A DNA stretch of 17,751 bases, taken from positions 1-17,751 of the forward strand of contig CACZPD010000036.1 in the NCBI GenBank assembly GCA_902782955.1, written 5' to 3'. This DNA comes from an uncultured Erysipelotrichaceae bacterium. GTDB lineage: Bacteria > Bacillota_I > Bacilli_A > Erysipelotrichales > Erysipelotrichaceae. Shown piece by piece: positions 1 to 8,064 of this stretch. Below the pieces are notes generated by a model. The model saw nothing but the letters and a program-made list of their open reading frames with translations. It did no database searches and was not told where the DNA came from. Numbering within the stretch: position 1 is the first letter of the stretch; every line of letters begins with the position of its first letter. Made by a program: the position numbers and the translations under genes.

Positions 1-1
1 G

Positions 2-358
2 AAGGGCATGTATCCTGTCATCAGTGAAACAAGCATCCTCGGAACGATCGAAACCCTGGATGTACGATTTGGCTCCTTATGGACCAATATATCCCGCGAA
101 CAGTTTGAAAAACTGGGAATCCGGCCCGGAGAATCCGCTGATGTGGCGATCCTCTGCGGCAAAACCACCAGGTTTCATTCTTTTGTACCGTTCAGCCACA
201 CATTTGCGGATGTGCAGATCGGGGAATATCTTCTCTATGTGAATTCCATGGATTATATCGGCCTTGCGATCAATCAGGGTAATTTTGCGAAGGCATACAA
301 TATCGGCACCCGTGATCCGTGGCATATCCGCATCGACAAGATCAGGACGCCGTTATGA
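2..358 (+). CDS. SAM hydrolase / SAM hydroxide adenosyltransferase (DUF62) family, C-terminal part only
   Basis: The reading frame is open from base 2, so this is the 3' part of a gene that starts outside the window; the ATG at 8 is probably internal. The visible ~118 residues resemble the C-terminal beta-barrel domain of the DUF62/SAM hydrolase family: a Gly-Thr-Ile-Glu strand, then DVRFGSLWTNI, and near the end NSMDYIGLAINQGNFAKAY, matching the family's conserved Asn-Ser and Asn-Gln-Gly substrate-pocket region. Known members split S-adenosylmethionine into adenosine and methionine, or use halide as nucleophile. The N-terminal catalytic Asp is not in view, so activity cannot be judged. The stop overlaps the start of the next gene by 4 bases (ATGA), which suggests translational coupling. 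The family call is by remembered motif only. Confidence 0.68.
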   Translation, partial: KGMYPVISETSILGTIETLDVRFGSLWTNISREQFEKLGIRPGESADVAILCGKTTRFHSFVPFSHTFADVQIGEYLLYVNSMDYIGLAINQGNFAKAYNIGTRDPWHIRIDKIRTPL

Positions 359-621
359 ATTATCTGATCCTGATATGGGGTGTTCTGAATCTGATCAGTT
401 TCGCGGCATTCGGACTGGATAAAATGTATGCCATACAAAATCACTGGAGGATCCCTGAAATTCATCTGATCGTCCTGTCAGCGGCCGGCATATTCGGCGG
501 CCTGCTCGGCATGGTGATGTTCCGCCACAAGATCCGCAAGCCAAAGTTTACCATCGGTCTTCCCGTTATTGCCATGCTGGAAGTATTCCTGACAGCGCTG
601 GCGACCGGAAGGCTGTCCTGA
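355..621 (+). CDS. DUF1294 small membrane protein
   Basis: An 88-residue protein with two or three predicted membrane segments (about residues 2-18, 38-56 and 66-84). It carries the DUF1294 pattern: FGLDK after the first helix, WRIPE, then a Gly-rich stretch (GIFGGLLGMVMF) and RHKIRKPKF. The function of the family is unknown; it is found alone or fused to cold-shock domains. I chose the ATG at 355 over an upstream in-frame ATG at 319 because it forms a 4-base ATGA overlap with the preceding stop and gives the usual family length, with hydrophobic residues right after Met. It is probably co-transcribed with the SAM hydrolase-like gene before it. Confidence 0.8.
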   Translation: MNYLILIWGVLNLISFAAFGLDKMYAIQNHWRIPEIHLIVLSAAGIFGGLLGMVMFRHKIRKPKFTIGLPVIAMLEVFLTALATGRLS

Positions 622-641
622 AAAAATGATAAGGAGGAAAT

Positions 642-1043
642 ATGACAAACATTGAAAGAGTATGCACATTCTTAAAAGAAGCAGGTACGTACTACCTGGC
701 AACAGCTGACAAGGACCAGCCCCGAGTCAGACCGTTCGGCACAGCACATATCTTTGAAGACAGACTGTATATCCAGACCGGTCTTTCCAAAGACGTCGCA
801 AAGCAGATGGCTGCCAATCCCAAAATTGAGATCTGCGCGTTCAAAGACGGGGTATGGGTCAGAGTGGAAGCGGAAGCAGTGCTGGATGAAAGGATCGAAG
901 CACAGGAATCCATGCTGGATGATTACCAGTCGCTCAGAAGGATGTATGCGCCCGGTGACGGCAATACTGCTGTCTACTGGCTGAAGAATGCCAGAGCGAC
1001 TTTCTCATCATTTACAGCAGCACCGGAAACAGTTGAATTCTGA
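642..1043 (+). CDS. pyridoxamine 5'-phosphate oxidase-like FMN-binding split-barrel protein
   Basis: A 133-residue cytosolic protein of the pyridoxamine-phosphate-oxidase-like split-barrel superfamily. The start is set by a strong AAGGAGG site just upstream. The diagnostic opening is FLKEAGTYYLATADKDQPRV (residues 10-29) followed by RPFG; strands around residues 37-47 (FEDRLYIQTG) and 62-84 build the barrel. Family members bind FMN or other flavins/haem and act as reductases or oxidases; a specific substrate cannot be assigned. It is not the pathway enzyme PdxH, which is longer (about 200 residues). The 20-base gap to the previous gene allows co-transcription. Downstream lies only the regulatory region of the his operon. 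Confidence 0.85.
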   Translation: MTNIERVCTFLKEAGTYYLATADKDQPRVRPFGTAHIFEDRLYIQTGLSKDVAKQMAANPKIEICAFKDGVWVRVEAEAVLDERIEAQESMLDDYQSLRRMYAPGDGNTAVYWLKNARATFSSFTAAPETVEF

Positions 1044-1048
1044 TTGTC

Positions 1049-1086
1049 TGAAAACGATTTCATTTTTTGAAAATCATTTTCAAAAA
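1049..1086 (+). promoter_or_regulatory. two AT-rich dyads upstream of the his promoter, candidate operator
   Basis: Two inverted repeats sit between the split-barrel gene and the his promoter. The downstream one (1064-1086) has perfect 11-base arms, TTTTTGAAAAT and ATTTTCAAAAA, around a single C at 1075. Its core TGAAAATCATTTTCA (1068-1082) matches the 7-1-7 Fur-box pattern TGATAATNATTATCA at 12 of 14 positions. The upstream one (1049-1062) is an imperfect TGAAAACGATTTCA. Their centres are about 19.5 bp apart, close to two helical turns, and the downstream repeat ends 3 bases before the -35. An operator is inference. A weak terminator of the preceding gene is the alternative for 1064-1086. 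Confidence 0.5.
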
Positions 1087-1089
1087 TGA

Positions 1090-1118
1090 TTGACAACATG
1101 CTGTATTTTTTCTAATAT
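1090..1118 (+). promoter_or_regulatory. sigma-A promoter of the his operon
   Basis: TTGACA at 1090-1095, a 17-base spacer and TAATAT at 1113-1118 make a near-consensus vegetative promoter. Transcription should begin around 1125, just before the T-box leader. Confidence 0.88.
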
Positions 1119-1127
1119 ACTGGTAAA

Positions 1128-1374
1128 TGCAGTGAAGGGAAAAAGTAGGCAGAAAGCGGTGGAAAAAGAGAGCTTCATCCGGTGAAAAGAAGCCGATCCG
1201 TCCTGTTGAAACACATCCCGGAGCAGCGTTTCCGAACCATACAGTAGGAAACGACGCAAGTACCCGTTAACGTACAGAAGTATGTTTGTACTTCATGAGG
1301 CTGTGTCTGTGAGGGCATGGCGAATTTGGGTGGAATCACGTTATGAAAGACGTCCCTTGGCGGGGCGTTTTTTT
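1128..1374 (+). ncRNA. T-box leader, histidine specifier (CAC)
   Basis: This untranslated leader matches the T-box layout. Stem I starts around GCAGTGAAGG and carries AGTAGG (1145-1150) and AAAGAGAGC. Its 3' side reads GAAA-CAC-ATCCCGGAGC, which parallels the glyQS specifier side (GAAA-GGC-AUUCUUGAGC) and puts the His codon CAC at 1212-1214. The T-box bulge is TGGAATC (1331-1337), flanked by GGG (1328-1330) pairing with CCC (1354-1356), and by ACG (1338-1340) pairing with CGT (1351-1353). The competing terminator pairs ACGTCCC (1350-1356) with GGGGCGT (1362-1368), followed by T1368-T1374. Uncharged tRNA-His is expected to stabilise the antiterminator and let the his genes be read. Oddity: the bulge reads UGGA, not the UGGG expected for a C73 tRNA. 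Confidence 0.92.
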
Positions 1375-1394
1375 GGATACAGGAGAAAAAGGAT

Positions 1395-2483
1395 ATGAAA
1401 CAGATACAGCTTCCGCAGGGTATGCAGGACTTGTTTCCGGAAGAATGCCGGGAAAAGGAAAGACTCAGATCGGTATTTCTGGATGTGTTCAGAAGATATG
1501 GTTATCGTCAGATCGAGACCCCTCTGATCGAATACTACGCGACATATCAGAATGCGTATGAGGAACTTGAAGAAACAAAAATGTACAAACTGACTTCCTC
1601 CGAAGGCAAGGTTATGACCCTGAGAGGGGATATGACGCTGCCGATCGCAAGGCTCTGTGTGACAAAGTTCAATACCACAAAGCCTCCGTACCGATTTGCC
1701 TACTGCGGGGATGTTTACCGGATCAATGAGTCGTTTGCCGGCAAGCGGAACGCTGTTACCGACTGCGGGATCGAACTGGTAGGAATGGATGAAAGCGGTG
1801 ACCTGGAAGTTCTGTGCTGCGCCCTTGATGTGCTGGAAGCTTCCGGCTGCGAAGGCTATATTCTTGAGATCGGCACGAGTGCCGTATTCCTGATGGCATG
1901 CAGGGAAGCGGGGATCGATGAAGAGACCGGAAAGGAACTTGCCGGCCTGATCGATAAGAAGTCCATACCGGATATTGAAAAGATGGTAAAAGGTCTTGGC
2001 CTGACCGCAAAGCAGGAACTGTTCTTTCAGAAACTCGCACTGATGTCCGGCATAGATGTATTTGCCCGTACGGAAGAACTTTGTTTCTCTGATTCACTCC
2101 TGCAGGAGATCCGCAAGCTGGAGCGCCTGAAAACCATGCTGGAAGAACTGGGATACGGTGAACATGTACGCTTCGATCTCGGCAAAGCCGCCCAGCTGGA
2201 TTATTATACCGGTATTATTTTCCAGGCCTATGTCAACGGGGCAGGGACGGCTGTACTCAGCGGCGGCCGGTATGATGATCTTCTGAATAAACTCGGAAGA
2301 CAGCTCCCTGCGATCGGTTTCAGCATCAAGCTGGATTATCTCCTGGATGCGGTAAAGACGGAAAAGAAGGAGATCCGGAAACTCTTCTTTAAGAAGGATG
2401 ATCTCGTTTCTGCCATGCGCATGGCAAAAGAAATGCAGAAAGACGGACCGGTGGAACTGATGCCGGAAGAAGGCGGTGAGTGA
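1395..2483 (+). CDS. hisZ: ATP phosphoribosyltransferase regulatory subunit HisZ
   Basis: A 362-residue HisRS-like protein that partners short HisG to form the feedback-regulated ATP phosphoribosyltransferase octamer, the first step of histidine synthesis. It opens LPQGMQDLFPEE like a histidyl-tRNA synthetase. It has the class II motif 2 region (TLRGDMTLPIAR then YRFAYCGDVYR) and the histidine-binding LDYYTGIIFQAY, followed by GGRYDDLLNKLG. The HisRS anticodon domain is missing and the motif 3 arginine region reads GFSIKLDYLL, so aminoacylation is unlikely and HisZ is preferred over HisS. The start at 1395 has AGGAG at 1381-1385. It is the first gene after the T-box terminator, and its stop precedes the hisG ATG by one base. 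Confidence 0.95.
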   Translation: MKQIQLPQGMQDLFPEECREKERLRSVFLDVFRRYGYRQIETPLIEYYATYQNAYEELEETKMYKLTSSEGKVMTLRGDMTLPIARLCVTKFNTTKPPYRFAYCGDVYRINESFAGKRNAVTDCGIELVGMDESGDLEVLCCALDVLEASGCEGYILEIGTSAVFLMACREAGIDEETGKELAGLIDKKSIPDIEKMVKGLGLTAKQELFFQKLALMSGIDVFARTEELCFSDSLLQEIRKLERLKTMLEELGYGEHVRFDLGKAAQLDYYTGIIFQAYVNGAGTAVLSGGRYDDLLNKLGRQLPAIGFSIKLDYLLDAVKTEKKEIRKLFFKKDDLVSAMRMAKEMQKDGPVELMPEEGGE

Positions 2484-2484
2484 T

Positions 2485-3126
2485 ATGCTGTCGATAGCAC
2501 TGACAAAAGGAAGACTGGAAAAAGCAACAGTCAAACTCCTGAAAGAATGCGGATACGGAACGGAAGCGCTGGAAAACAAGGGAAGAAGCCTCGTTTTCCA
2601 GGATTCCGTAAAGGATATACGTTATTTTCTGGCAAAAGCGGCAGACTGCATCACCTATGTGGAACATGGTGTTGCGGACGCGGCAGTGACTGGGAAGGAT
2701 ACGCTGATCGAAAATCCGGGAGAATATTATGAACTGCTGGATCTGAAGATCGGACAATGCCGCTTCATACTGGGCGGGCTGCCGGGGCGGAATCCGCTTG
2801 CGAAGAACGGACTGGTACGGATCGCTTCCAAATATCCGGAAGTGGCGAGAAAATACTTCCATAACAAAGGAATGGATGTGGAGATCATCCGGATCGAAGG
2901 ATCTGTTGAACTGGCCCCGCTGCTTGGATTATGCGATGGAATTATCGATATTATGGAGACCGGTACGACCCTGAAGGAAAACGGTCTTGTGGTATTTGAT
3001 ACCGTTGAAGAAATCAGTGCCCGCCTGATCGTGAATAAAGCCAGTTTCCGGCTGAAACAGGATGAGATCATGGCACTGCTGGAAGACATGAAAGGAATGG
3101 TGGAAAAAAGATGCTCAGAAGAATAG
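2485..3126 (+). CDS. hisG: ATP phosphoribosyltransferase, short form HisG
   Basis: A 213-residue catalytic subunit that joins ATP and PRPP to give phosphoribosyl-ATP. It has the short-form opening MLSIALTKGRLEK, a periplasmic-binding-like fold, and the PRPP-binding stretch EGSVELAPLLGLCDGIIDI followed by ETGTTLKENGL. It lacks the C-terminal ACT-like regulatory domain, which fits with HisZ next door. I chose ATG 2485 rather than an in-frame GTG at 2476: the sequence AAGGCGGTGA just upstream is a good ribosome site for 2485 and includes that GTG, and the family begins at this Met. The end overlaps hisD by 16 bases. Confidence 0.96.
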   Translation: MLSIALTKGRLEKATVKLLKECGYGTEALENKGRSLVFQDSVKDIRYFLAKAADCITYVEHGVADAAVTGKDTLIENPGEYYELLDLKIGQCRFILGGLPGRNPLAKNGLVRIASKYPEVARKYFHNKGMDVEIIRIEGSVELAPLLGLCDGIIDIMETGTTLKENGLVVFDTVEEISARLIVNKASFRLKQDEIMALLEDMKGMVEKRCSEE

Positions 3127-4394
3127 ATGCGAAGGATAAGGAAAAACTGAAAAACTACCTCCTTGCCAGAAGGAAGGGAATCGGTCTGGATATCCTGACC
3201 CAGGCGCAGGCGATCATTGACCGGGTCATCATGAACCAGGACGCAGCGCTTCTGGCATATACCGAACAGTTCGACGGTGTGCATCTGGAAACCCTGCGGG
3301 TGAGCGACGCGGAGATCAAAGCTGCGGAAAAATTCTGCAGGCCCGCATTCCGGAAAGCTCTGCAGAATGCCGCAAAAAACATTCTTTCATTTCATGAAGC
3401 ACAGAAACAGAACAACTATATCCTGCAGAGGGAAGACGGCATCTATCTCGGTCAGAGAGTCCTGCCGCTGGAATCGGTGGGTGTCTATGTGCCCGGCGGA
3501 AGGGCGCAGTATCCGAGTTCTGTATTGATGAATGTGATCCCGGCAAAAGTCGCCGGTGCTTCCCGGATCGTCATGGTGACGCCGCCGCAGAAGGACGGAT
3601 CCCTGTCACCGAATATCCTCTATGCCGCAAAACTGGCAGGTGTGGATGAGATCTATAAAGTCGGCGGGGCACAGGCGATCGCGGCGCTGGCATACGGGAC
3701 AGAAACCATCAAACGGGTCGACAAGATCGTCGGTCCGGGAAATATCTATGTAGCGGCATCCAAGAAGCTTGTTTACGGGACGGTCGATATTGATATGATC
3801 GCCGGTCCTTCTGAAATACTGGTCGTAGCGGACAGTTCCGCGGATCCCGCCTATGTCGCGGCAGACCTGCTTTCACAGGCGGAACATGACCCGATGGCCA
3901 GCGCGATCCTTCTGACAGACTGCGCGGAGCTTGCGGACAAGACGGACGCATGCATCAAAGAACAGATGATGAAGCTGCCGAAAAAGGAGATCGTGGAAGA
4001 TTCCCTGGCAGATTACAGTGCCTGCATCGTATTTGATTCCATAGAAGAATGCATTGACTGTGCCAATGAGATCGCGCCGGAACATCTGGAACTGGCGGTT
4101 GAGGATCCGATGCGTTATCTCAGCAGCGTCCGGAACGCCGGCTCGGTATTCCTCGGCAGATATACGTGTGAAACGATAGGAGATTACTATGGAGGCACCA
4201 ACCATGTCCTGCCGACCAGCGGGACAGCGCGCTTCTCCAGCGCACTGGGCGTGGATGCCTTTATCCGGAAATCATCCTTCCTGCACTATACGGAAGAAGC
4301 GCTCAGAAAAGCGGCTGACGATATTATCACGCTGGCGGAAGAGGAAGATCTGGAAGGACATGCGAACGCTGTAAAAGTGAGGGTCAAAGCATGA
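3111..4394 (+). CDS. hisD: histidinol dehydrogenase
   Basis: A 427-residue zinc enzyme that oxidises L-histidinol twice with NAD to L-histidine, the last two steps of the pathway. Length is normal for the family. Conserved blocks in order: YVPGGRAQYPSSVLMNVIPA, GGAQAIAALAYGT, VDKIVGPGNIYV, DMIAGPSEILV, the zinc/active-site stretch QAEHDPMASA, APEHLEL, and ETIGDYYGGTNHVLPTSGTA near the C terminus, which supplies the late catalytic histidine. It starts inside the hisG end (16-base overlap) and ends with an ATGA overlap with hisC, so translation is likely coupled. Confidence 0.97.
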   Translation: MLRRIDAKDKEKLKNYLLARRKGIGLDILTQAQAIIDRVIMNQDAALLAYTEQFDGVHLETLRVSDAEIKAAEKFCRPAFRKALQNAAKNILSFHEAQKQNNYILQREDGIYLGQRVLPLESVGVYVPGGRAQYPSSVLMNVIPAKVAGASRIVMVTPPQKDGSLSPNILYAAKLAGVDEIYKVGGAQAIAALAYGTETIKRVDKIVGPGNIYVAASKKLVYGTVDIDMIAGPSEILVVADSSADPAYVAADLLSQAEHDPMASAILLTDCAELADKTDACIKEQMMKLPKKEIVEDSLADYSACIVFDSIEECIDCANEIAPEHLELAVEDPMRYLSSVRNAGSVFLGRYTCETIGDYYGGTNHVLPTSGTARFSSALGVDAFIRKSSFLHYTEEALRKAADDIITLAEEEDLEGHANAVKVRVKA

Positions 4395-5413
4395 AACAGG
4401 TGGAAAGCTATACCGCACATGAACAGAAGGGCATCCTGCTCAACGCGAATGAATGCTGGCACGGACTCGATCGTGAACTGGCGGAAAAGATCATTGCGGC
4501 TCTGGCGGAGATCCCGTCAAACCGATATCCGGATACTTCGATGCATGCGCTTCTCTGCGCATATGCGCAGTATGCCGGACTGAAGGAAGAAAACCTCCTG
4601 GCAGGCAACGGATCCGACCAGATGCTGGGATATCTGATCGGCACATATCTCGGAAAAGGCAAAGTTCTGTTTACGCTGGAACCGGACTTCTCCATGTATG
4701 ATTATTATGCGAGTTCCTATGAAGCGGATGTCAGGAAATACCGGACGGAACCGGACGGGACATGGGATGTGCAGGATTTTATAAATACCGCAAAAGAACA
4801 GAATGCCGCCATGATCATGTTTTCCAACCCGAACAACCCTACCGGCGGCTATATACCGGATGAGAAGGTCCTTGCCATCGTACAGGCATGTTCTGACATT
4901 CCCGTTGTAATTGACGAGGCATATATTGAGTTTTCCGGTGAAAAGAGTGTTTCCGCATATTGTGAGCAATATGATAATCTGTTTGTAACAAGAACACTTT
5001 CAAAAGCTTTCGGCATCGCGGCTGCCCGCGTCGGATTCCTGTGCGGGAAAGCATCTGTCATGGAAGAACTGAAAAGGGATTTTGTGCCATACGCACTGAA
5101 CGCATACAGCCAGACGATCGGACGCATTGTCCTCGAAAACAGTGAAAAAGCAGCGGAAACCGTAAAGGAGATCATGGCGGAAAGAGACAGGATGTATGAC
5201 CTGCTTAAAACATTTCCGGATCTGACCGTTCTGGAAAGCCATGCGAATTTCCTGTACTGCCGCTCTGAAAAGCGCAGTGAGCTGCTGGAAGCGCTGCAGA
5301 AAAAAGGAATCGTGATCCGCAGTTACCGTGATGAAACATCATTCCGGATCACGATCGGAAATAAAGAAGAGAACGGGCAGGTGGCTGCCGTCCTGAAGGA
5401 GGTATTTCAATGA
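4391..5413 (+). CDS. hisC: histidinol-phosphate aminotransferase
   Basis: A 340-residue fold-type I PLP enzyme that transfers an amino group from glutamate to imidazole-acetol phosphate. Visible residues: the substrate-side motif LNANE (17-21), AGNGSDQML, SNPNNPTG (145-152), the PLP-nitrogen Asp in VVIDEAY (D175), the Schiff-base Lys in TLSKAFG (K205), the phosphate-binding Arg in AARVGF (R213), and the carboxylate Arg in SFRITIG near the end. It is slightly shorter than average. The ATGA overlaps at both ends (with hisD and hisB) show tight coupling. Some aminotransferases of this family act on aromatic acids; the context makes HisC by far the best call. Confidence 0.95.
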   Translation: MKQVESYTAHEQKGILLNANECWHGLDRELAEKIIAALAEIPSNRYPDTSMHALLCAYAQYAGLKEENLLAGNGSDQMLGYLIGTYLGKGKVLFTLEPDFSMYDYYASSYEADVRKYRTEPDGTWDVQDFINTAKEQNAAMIMFSNPNNPTGGYIPDEKVLAIVQACSDIPVVIDEAYIEFSGEKSVSAYCEQYDNLFVTRTLSKAFGIAAARVGFLCGKASVMEELKRDFVPYALNAYSQTIGRIVLENSEKAAETVKEIMAERDRMYDLLKTFPDLTVLESHANFLYCRSEKRSELLEALQKKGIVIRSYRDETSFRITIGNKEENGQVAAVLKEVFQ

Positions 5414-5991
5414 GAGAAGCAGAGCTGAGAAGGGAAACAAAAGAAACGGTCATTGACTGCAGGATCGATCTGGACGGGTCGGGAGATGCGGAAATATCCA
5501 CCGGCATCGGTTTTTTCGATCACATGCTGACGCTCTTTGCATACCATGCGGGGATCGATCTGAAACTGTTTGCGGACGGTGATCTGGATGTGGATGACCA
5601 TCACACGGTTGAAGACTGCGGGATCGTTCTGGGAAAGGTGATACGGGAAGCTCTGGGTGACAGAAAAGGAATCGCCCGATATGGTTTTTTCCTGCTTCCG
5701 ATGGATGAAGCACTGGCGGAAACAGCCCTTGATATTTCCGGACGCCCGTATCTTGTGTTCCAGTGTGACTGGAAACGTGATCAGATCGGTATGCTGAGCA
5801 CAGAGATGGTTGAAGAATTTTTCAGGGCACTGGCAGTGCATGCCGGCATCACCCTGCATATCAACGTACGCTGGGGACAGAATGAGCATCATAAAGCCGA
5901 AGCGATCTTCAAATCATTTGCCCATGCGTTCCGGGCGGCGATTGCCGTTCAGGGAGATGAGGTTCTGAGTACGAAAGGATCTCTGGAATGA
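5410..5991 (+). CDS. hisB: imidazoleglycerol-phosphate dehydratase
   Basis: A 193-residue metal enzyme that dehydrates imidazole-glycerol phosphate to imidazole-acetol phosphate. The two-fold internal repeat is visible as the metal-ligand motifs DDHHTVED in the first half and NEHHKAEA in the second, with GFFDHMLTLFAYHAG near the N terminus. The length matches monofunctional HisB; there is no N-terminal phosphatase domain as in enterobacterial HisB. A strong AAGGAGGT at 5396-5403 precedes the start inside the hisC end. The 4-base overlap with hisH continues the coupling. Confidence 0.97.
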   Translation: MREAELRRETKETVIDCRIDLDGSGDAEISTGIGFFDHMLTLFAYHAGIDLKLFADGDLDVDDHHTVEDCGIVLGKVIREALGDRKGIARYGFFLLPMDEALAETALDISGRPYLVFQCDWKRDQIGMLSTEMVEEFFRALAVHAGITLHINVRWGQNEHHKAEAIFKSFAHAFRAAIAVQGDEVLSTKGSLE

Positions 5992-6596
5992 TCGGAATCA
6001 TCGATTACGGAAAAGGAAATCTTCGCAGTGTCGAGAATGCGCTGAAAAAACTGGGAATACCCTGTGTGATCAGCAGTGATGCATCTGTGCTGGATGCCTG
6101 TGAAAAACTGATCCTGCCGGGAGTGGGTGCTTTCCGCGACTGTATGGAAGAGATTCAGAACAGAGGGCTGTTTGAACCGGTCCGCAGGATGACGGAGCAG
6201 GGAAAGCCGCTGCTCGGTATCTGTCTCGGTATGCAGATGCTGTATGAAGAGAGCGAAGAAAACGGATATACCGAAGGATTCGGTTTCCTGCAGGGTAAGA
6301 TCCGGCTTATGCAGACGGAACTGCCGGTACCGGAGATCGGATGGAATGATCTGGAATGGCAGACTGATCATCCGCTGAAGAAGATCCTGCCGGAACACGC
6401 ATGTATGTATTATGTACATTCCTACTGCGCGTCGGATATCCGGGATGAGGAATGTCCTGCGTATTCATGGTACGGGGAAGTTAAAGTGCCGGGTCTTGTG
6501 CAGAAAGACAATGTTATGGGATGCCAGTTTCATCCGGAGAAGAGCAGTGATGACGGATTGAAAATACTGAAGTATTTCGCGGAGGAATTCAGATGA
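5988..6596 (+). CDS. hisH: imidazole glycerol phosphate synthase, glutaminase subunit HisH
   Basis: A 202-residue class I glutamine amidotransferase that feeds ammonia to HisF. The catalytic triad is visible: Cys79 in GICLGMQML, and His182 and Glu184 in CQFHPEKSS. The N-terminal DYGKGNLRSVENAL and the PGVGAF oxyanion loop (44-49) are typical of HisH. It overlaps hisB and hisA by 4 bases each. HisH and HisF form a dimeric complex; here hisA lies between their genes, the usual H-A-F order. Confidence 0.97.
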   Translation: MIGIIDYGKGNLRSVENALKKLGIPCVISSDASVLDACEKLILPGVGAFRDCMEEIQNRGLFEPVRRMTEQGKPLLGICLGMQMLYEESEENGYTEGFGFLQGKIRLMQTELPVPEIGWNDLEWQTDHPLKKILPEHACMYYVHSYCASDIRDEECPAYSWYGEVKVPGLVQKDNVMGCQFHPEKSSDDGLKILKYFAEEFR

Positions 6597-7306
6597 TCAT
6601 TTTGCCTGCAATAGATGTGATCGGCGGACAGCCGGTCAGACTGTATCAGGGAGATTACGGCAGGAAGGAAGTTGTCGGAACATCCATTCTGGATGTGGCT
6701 GCGTCATTTGAAGCGTCAGGTGCTTCCTATCTGCATATCGTCGATCTGGACGGTGCCAAAACAGGACGTCCGGTAAACCGTGAGGAAATATTCAAAGCAG
6801 CCAGGTCAGTTTCCATGCCGGCTGAACTGGGCGGCGGCATCCGGACAATGGATGATATCGACCAGTGTCTTTCCTCGGGAATCGACAGGGTGATCCTCGG
6901 AACAAGCGCAGTAAAAGATGAACGGCTTCTGATCGAAGCAGTCCGCAGATACGGGGAAAGAATAGCCGTAGGCATCGACTGTCTGGACGGATATGTCAAG
7001 ATCGACGGATGGCTGGAAGGCAGTTCGCTGTACTATACGGACTTTGCGAAACACATGGAAGAGATCGGTGTAAGAACCGTGATCGTTACGGATATTTCCA
7101 GAGACGGAACACTGACCGGTCCGGCTTTTGACATGCTGGAAACACTGCGTAAGAGCACAGGCCTGCAGATCATAGCCAGCGGCGGGATCCATCATATCGA
7201 TGATATCCGGCGTCTGCGCAGTATGGATCTTTACGGGGCAATTATCGGAAAAGCGCTGTATGCGGGAAGGATCGATCTGAAAGAAGCGCTGAAGGTGGCT
7301 GTATGA
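6593..7306 (+). CDS. hisA: ProFAR isomerase HisA
   Basis: A 237-residue TIM-barrel enzyme that opens the aminoaldose ring of ProFAR to give PRFAR. The catalytic base Asp8 is in LPAIDVIGG, and the second catalytic Asp is in the half-barrel repeat [11 protein letters not shown]. Phosphate-binding loops are LGGGIRT and [11 protein letters not shown]. The length is normal. It is related to HisF by an ancient half-barrel duplication. It overlaps hisH and hisF by 4 bases each, and GGAGGA in the hisH end serves as its ribosome site. Confidence 0.97.
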   Translation: MIILPAIDVIGGQPVRLYQGDYGRKEVVGTSILDVAASFEASGASYLHIVDLDGAKTGRPVNREEIFKAARSVSMPAELGGGIRTMDDIDQCLSSGIDRVILGTSAVKDERLLIEAVRRYGERIAVGIDCLDGYVKIDGWLEGSSLYYTDFAKHMEEIGVRTVIVTDISRDGTLTGPAFDMLETLRKSTGLQIIASGGIHHIDDIRRLRSMDLYGAIIGKALYAGRIDLKEALKVAV

Positions 7307-8064
7307 TTAAAAAACGTATTATTCCCTGTCTGGATGTAAAGAACGGCAGTGTTGTAAAAGGAATTCATTTTGTGGGACTGAAGACAGTCGGAGACCCGGT
7401 CGAACTGGCGGAAACATACAACCGCCAGGGAGCGGACGAACTCGTCTTTCTTGATATATCCGCGACACAGGAAGCACGCAAGACCATGATCTCGATCGTT
7501 GAAAAAACAGCGGAAAAGGTGTTTATTCCGTTTACGGTCGGCGGCGGCATATCCGAGACAAAAGACATCGTGGCACTGCTGCGGGCAGGCGCGGATAAAG
7601 TCAGCCTGAACTCGGCGGCGATCAAGAATCCCGACCTGATCTCGGAAGCGGCTTCCATGTTCGGATCGCAGTGTGTTGTACTGGCAGTCGATGGAAAACT
7701 TCGTCCTGACGGAAACGGCTGGACCGCGTATATCCACGGCGGCACGATCGATACCGGTATCGATGCGCTCGACTGGATCGAGGAAGGTGTCAGAAAAGGT
7801 GCCGGCGAGATCCTGCTTACCAGCATGGATGCGGATGGAACAAAAGCGGGTTTTGATATCCCGTTTCTCAAAGCAGTCCGCAGCAGGGTGCATGTGCCTG
7901 TCATCGCAAGCGGCGGGGGCGGAACACTGGAACACTTTGCGGAAGTATTTCAGGAAGAAGCCGCAGATGCGGCCCTGGCTGCCAGCCTGTTCCATTACGG
8001 GGAATATACAGTTAGAGATGTCAAGGAATATCTCAGCGGGAAAGGAATACCGATGCGATTATGA
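7303..8064 (+). CDS. hisF: imidazole glycerol phosphate synthase, cyclase subunit HisF
   Basis: A 253-residue TIM-barrel cyclase that uses ammonia from HisH to turn PRFAR into imidazole-glycerol phosphate and AICAR, the latter linking to purine synthesis. Asp11 lies in PCLDVKNG and the second catalytic Asp in [14 protein letters not shown]. Phosphate loops are TVGGGISE and [11 protein letters not shown]. The C-terminal [15 protein letters not shown] is typical of HisF. ATGA overlaps connect it to hisA and hisI. Confidence 0.98.
   Translation: MIKKRIIPCLDVKNGSVVKGIHFVGLKTVGDPVELAETYNRQGADELVFLDISATQEARKTMISIVEKTAEKVFIPFTVGGGISETKDIVALLRAGADKVSLNSAAIKNPDLISEAASMFGSQCVVLAVDGKLRPDGNGWTAYIHGGTIDTGIDALDWIEEGVRKGAGEILLTSMDADGTKAGFDIPFLKAVRSRVHVPVIASGGGGTLEHFAEVFQEEAADAALAASLFHYGEYTVRDVKEYLSGKGIPMRL

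Noticed and set aside
2476..2484. GTG start for hisG three codons earlier
   Set aside because: The GTG is part of the ribosome site for ATG 2485, which matches the family N terminus.
2094..2579. 161-codon minus-strand frame across hisZ and hisG
   Set aside because: Shadow of two well-supported genes; low-complexity Ser/Phe-rich translation typical of antisense frames.
5407..5892. 161-codon minus-strand frame opposite hisB
   Set aside because: Antisense shadow of hisB with no recognisable domain.
7231..7995. 254-codon open frame on the minus strand
   Set aside because: It lies antisense to hisF, has no family motifs and no ribosome site; hisF is certain.
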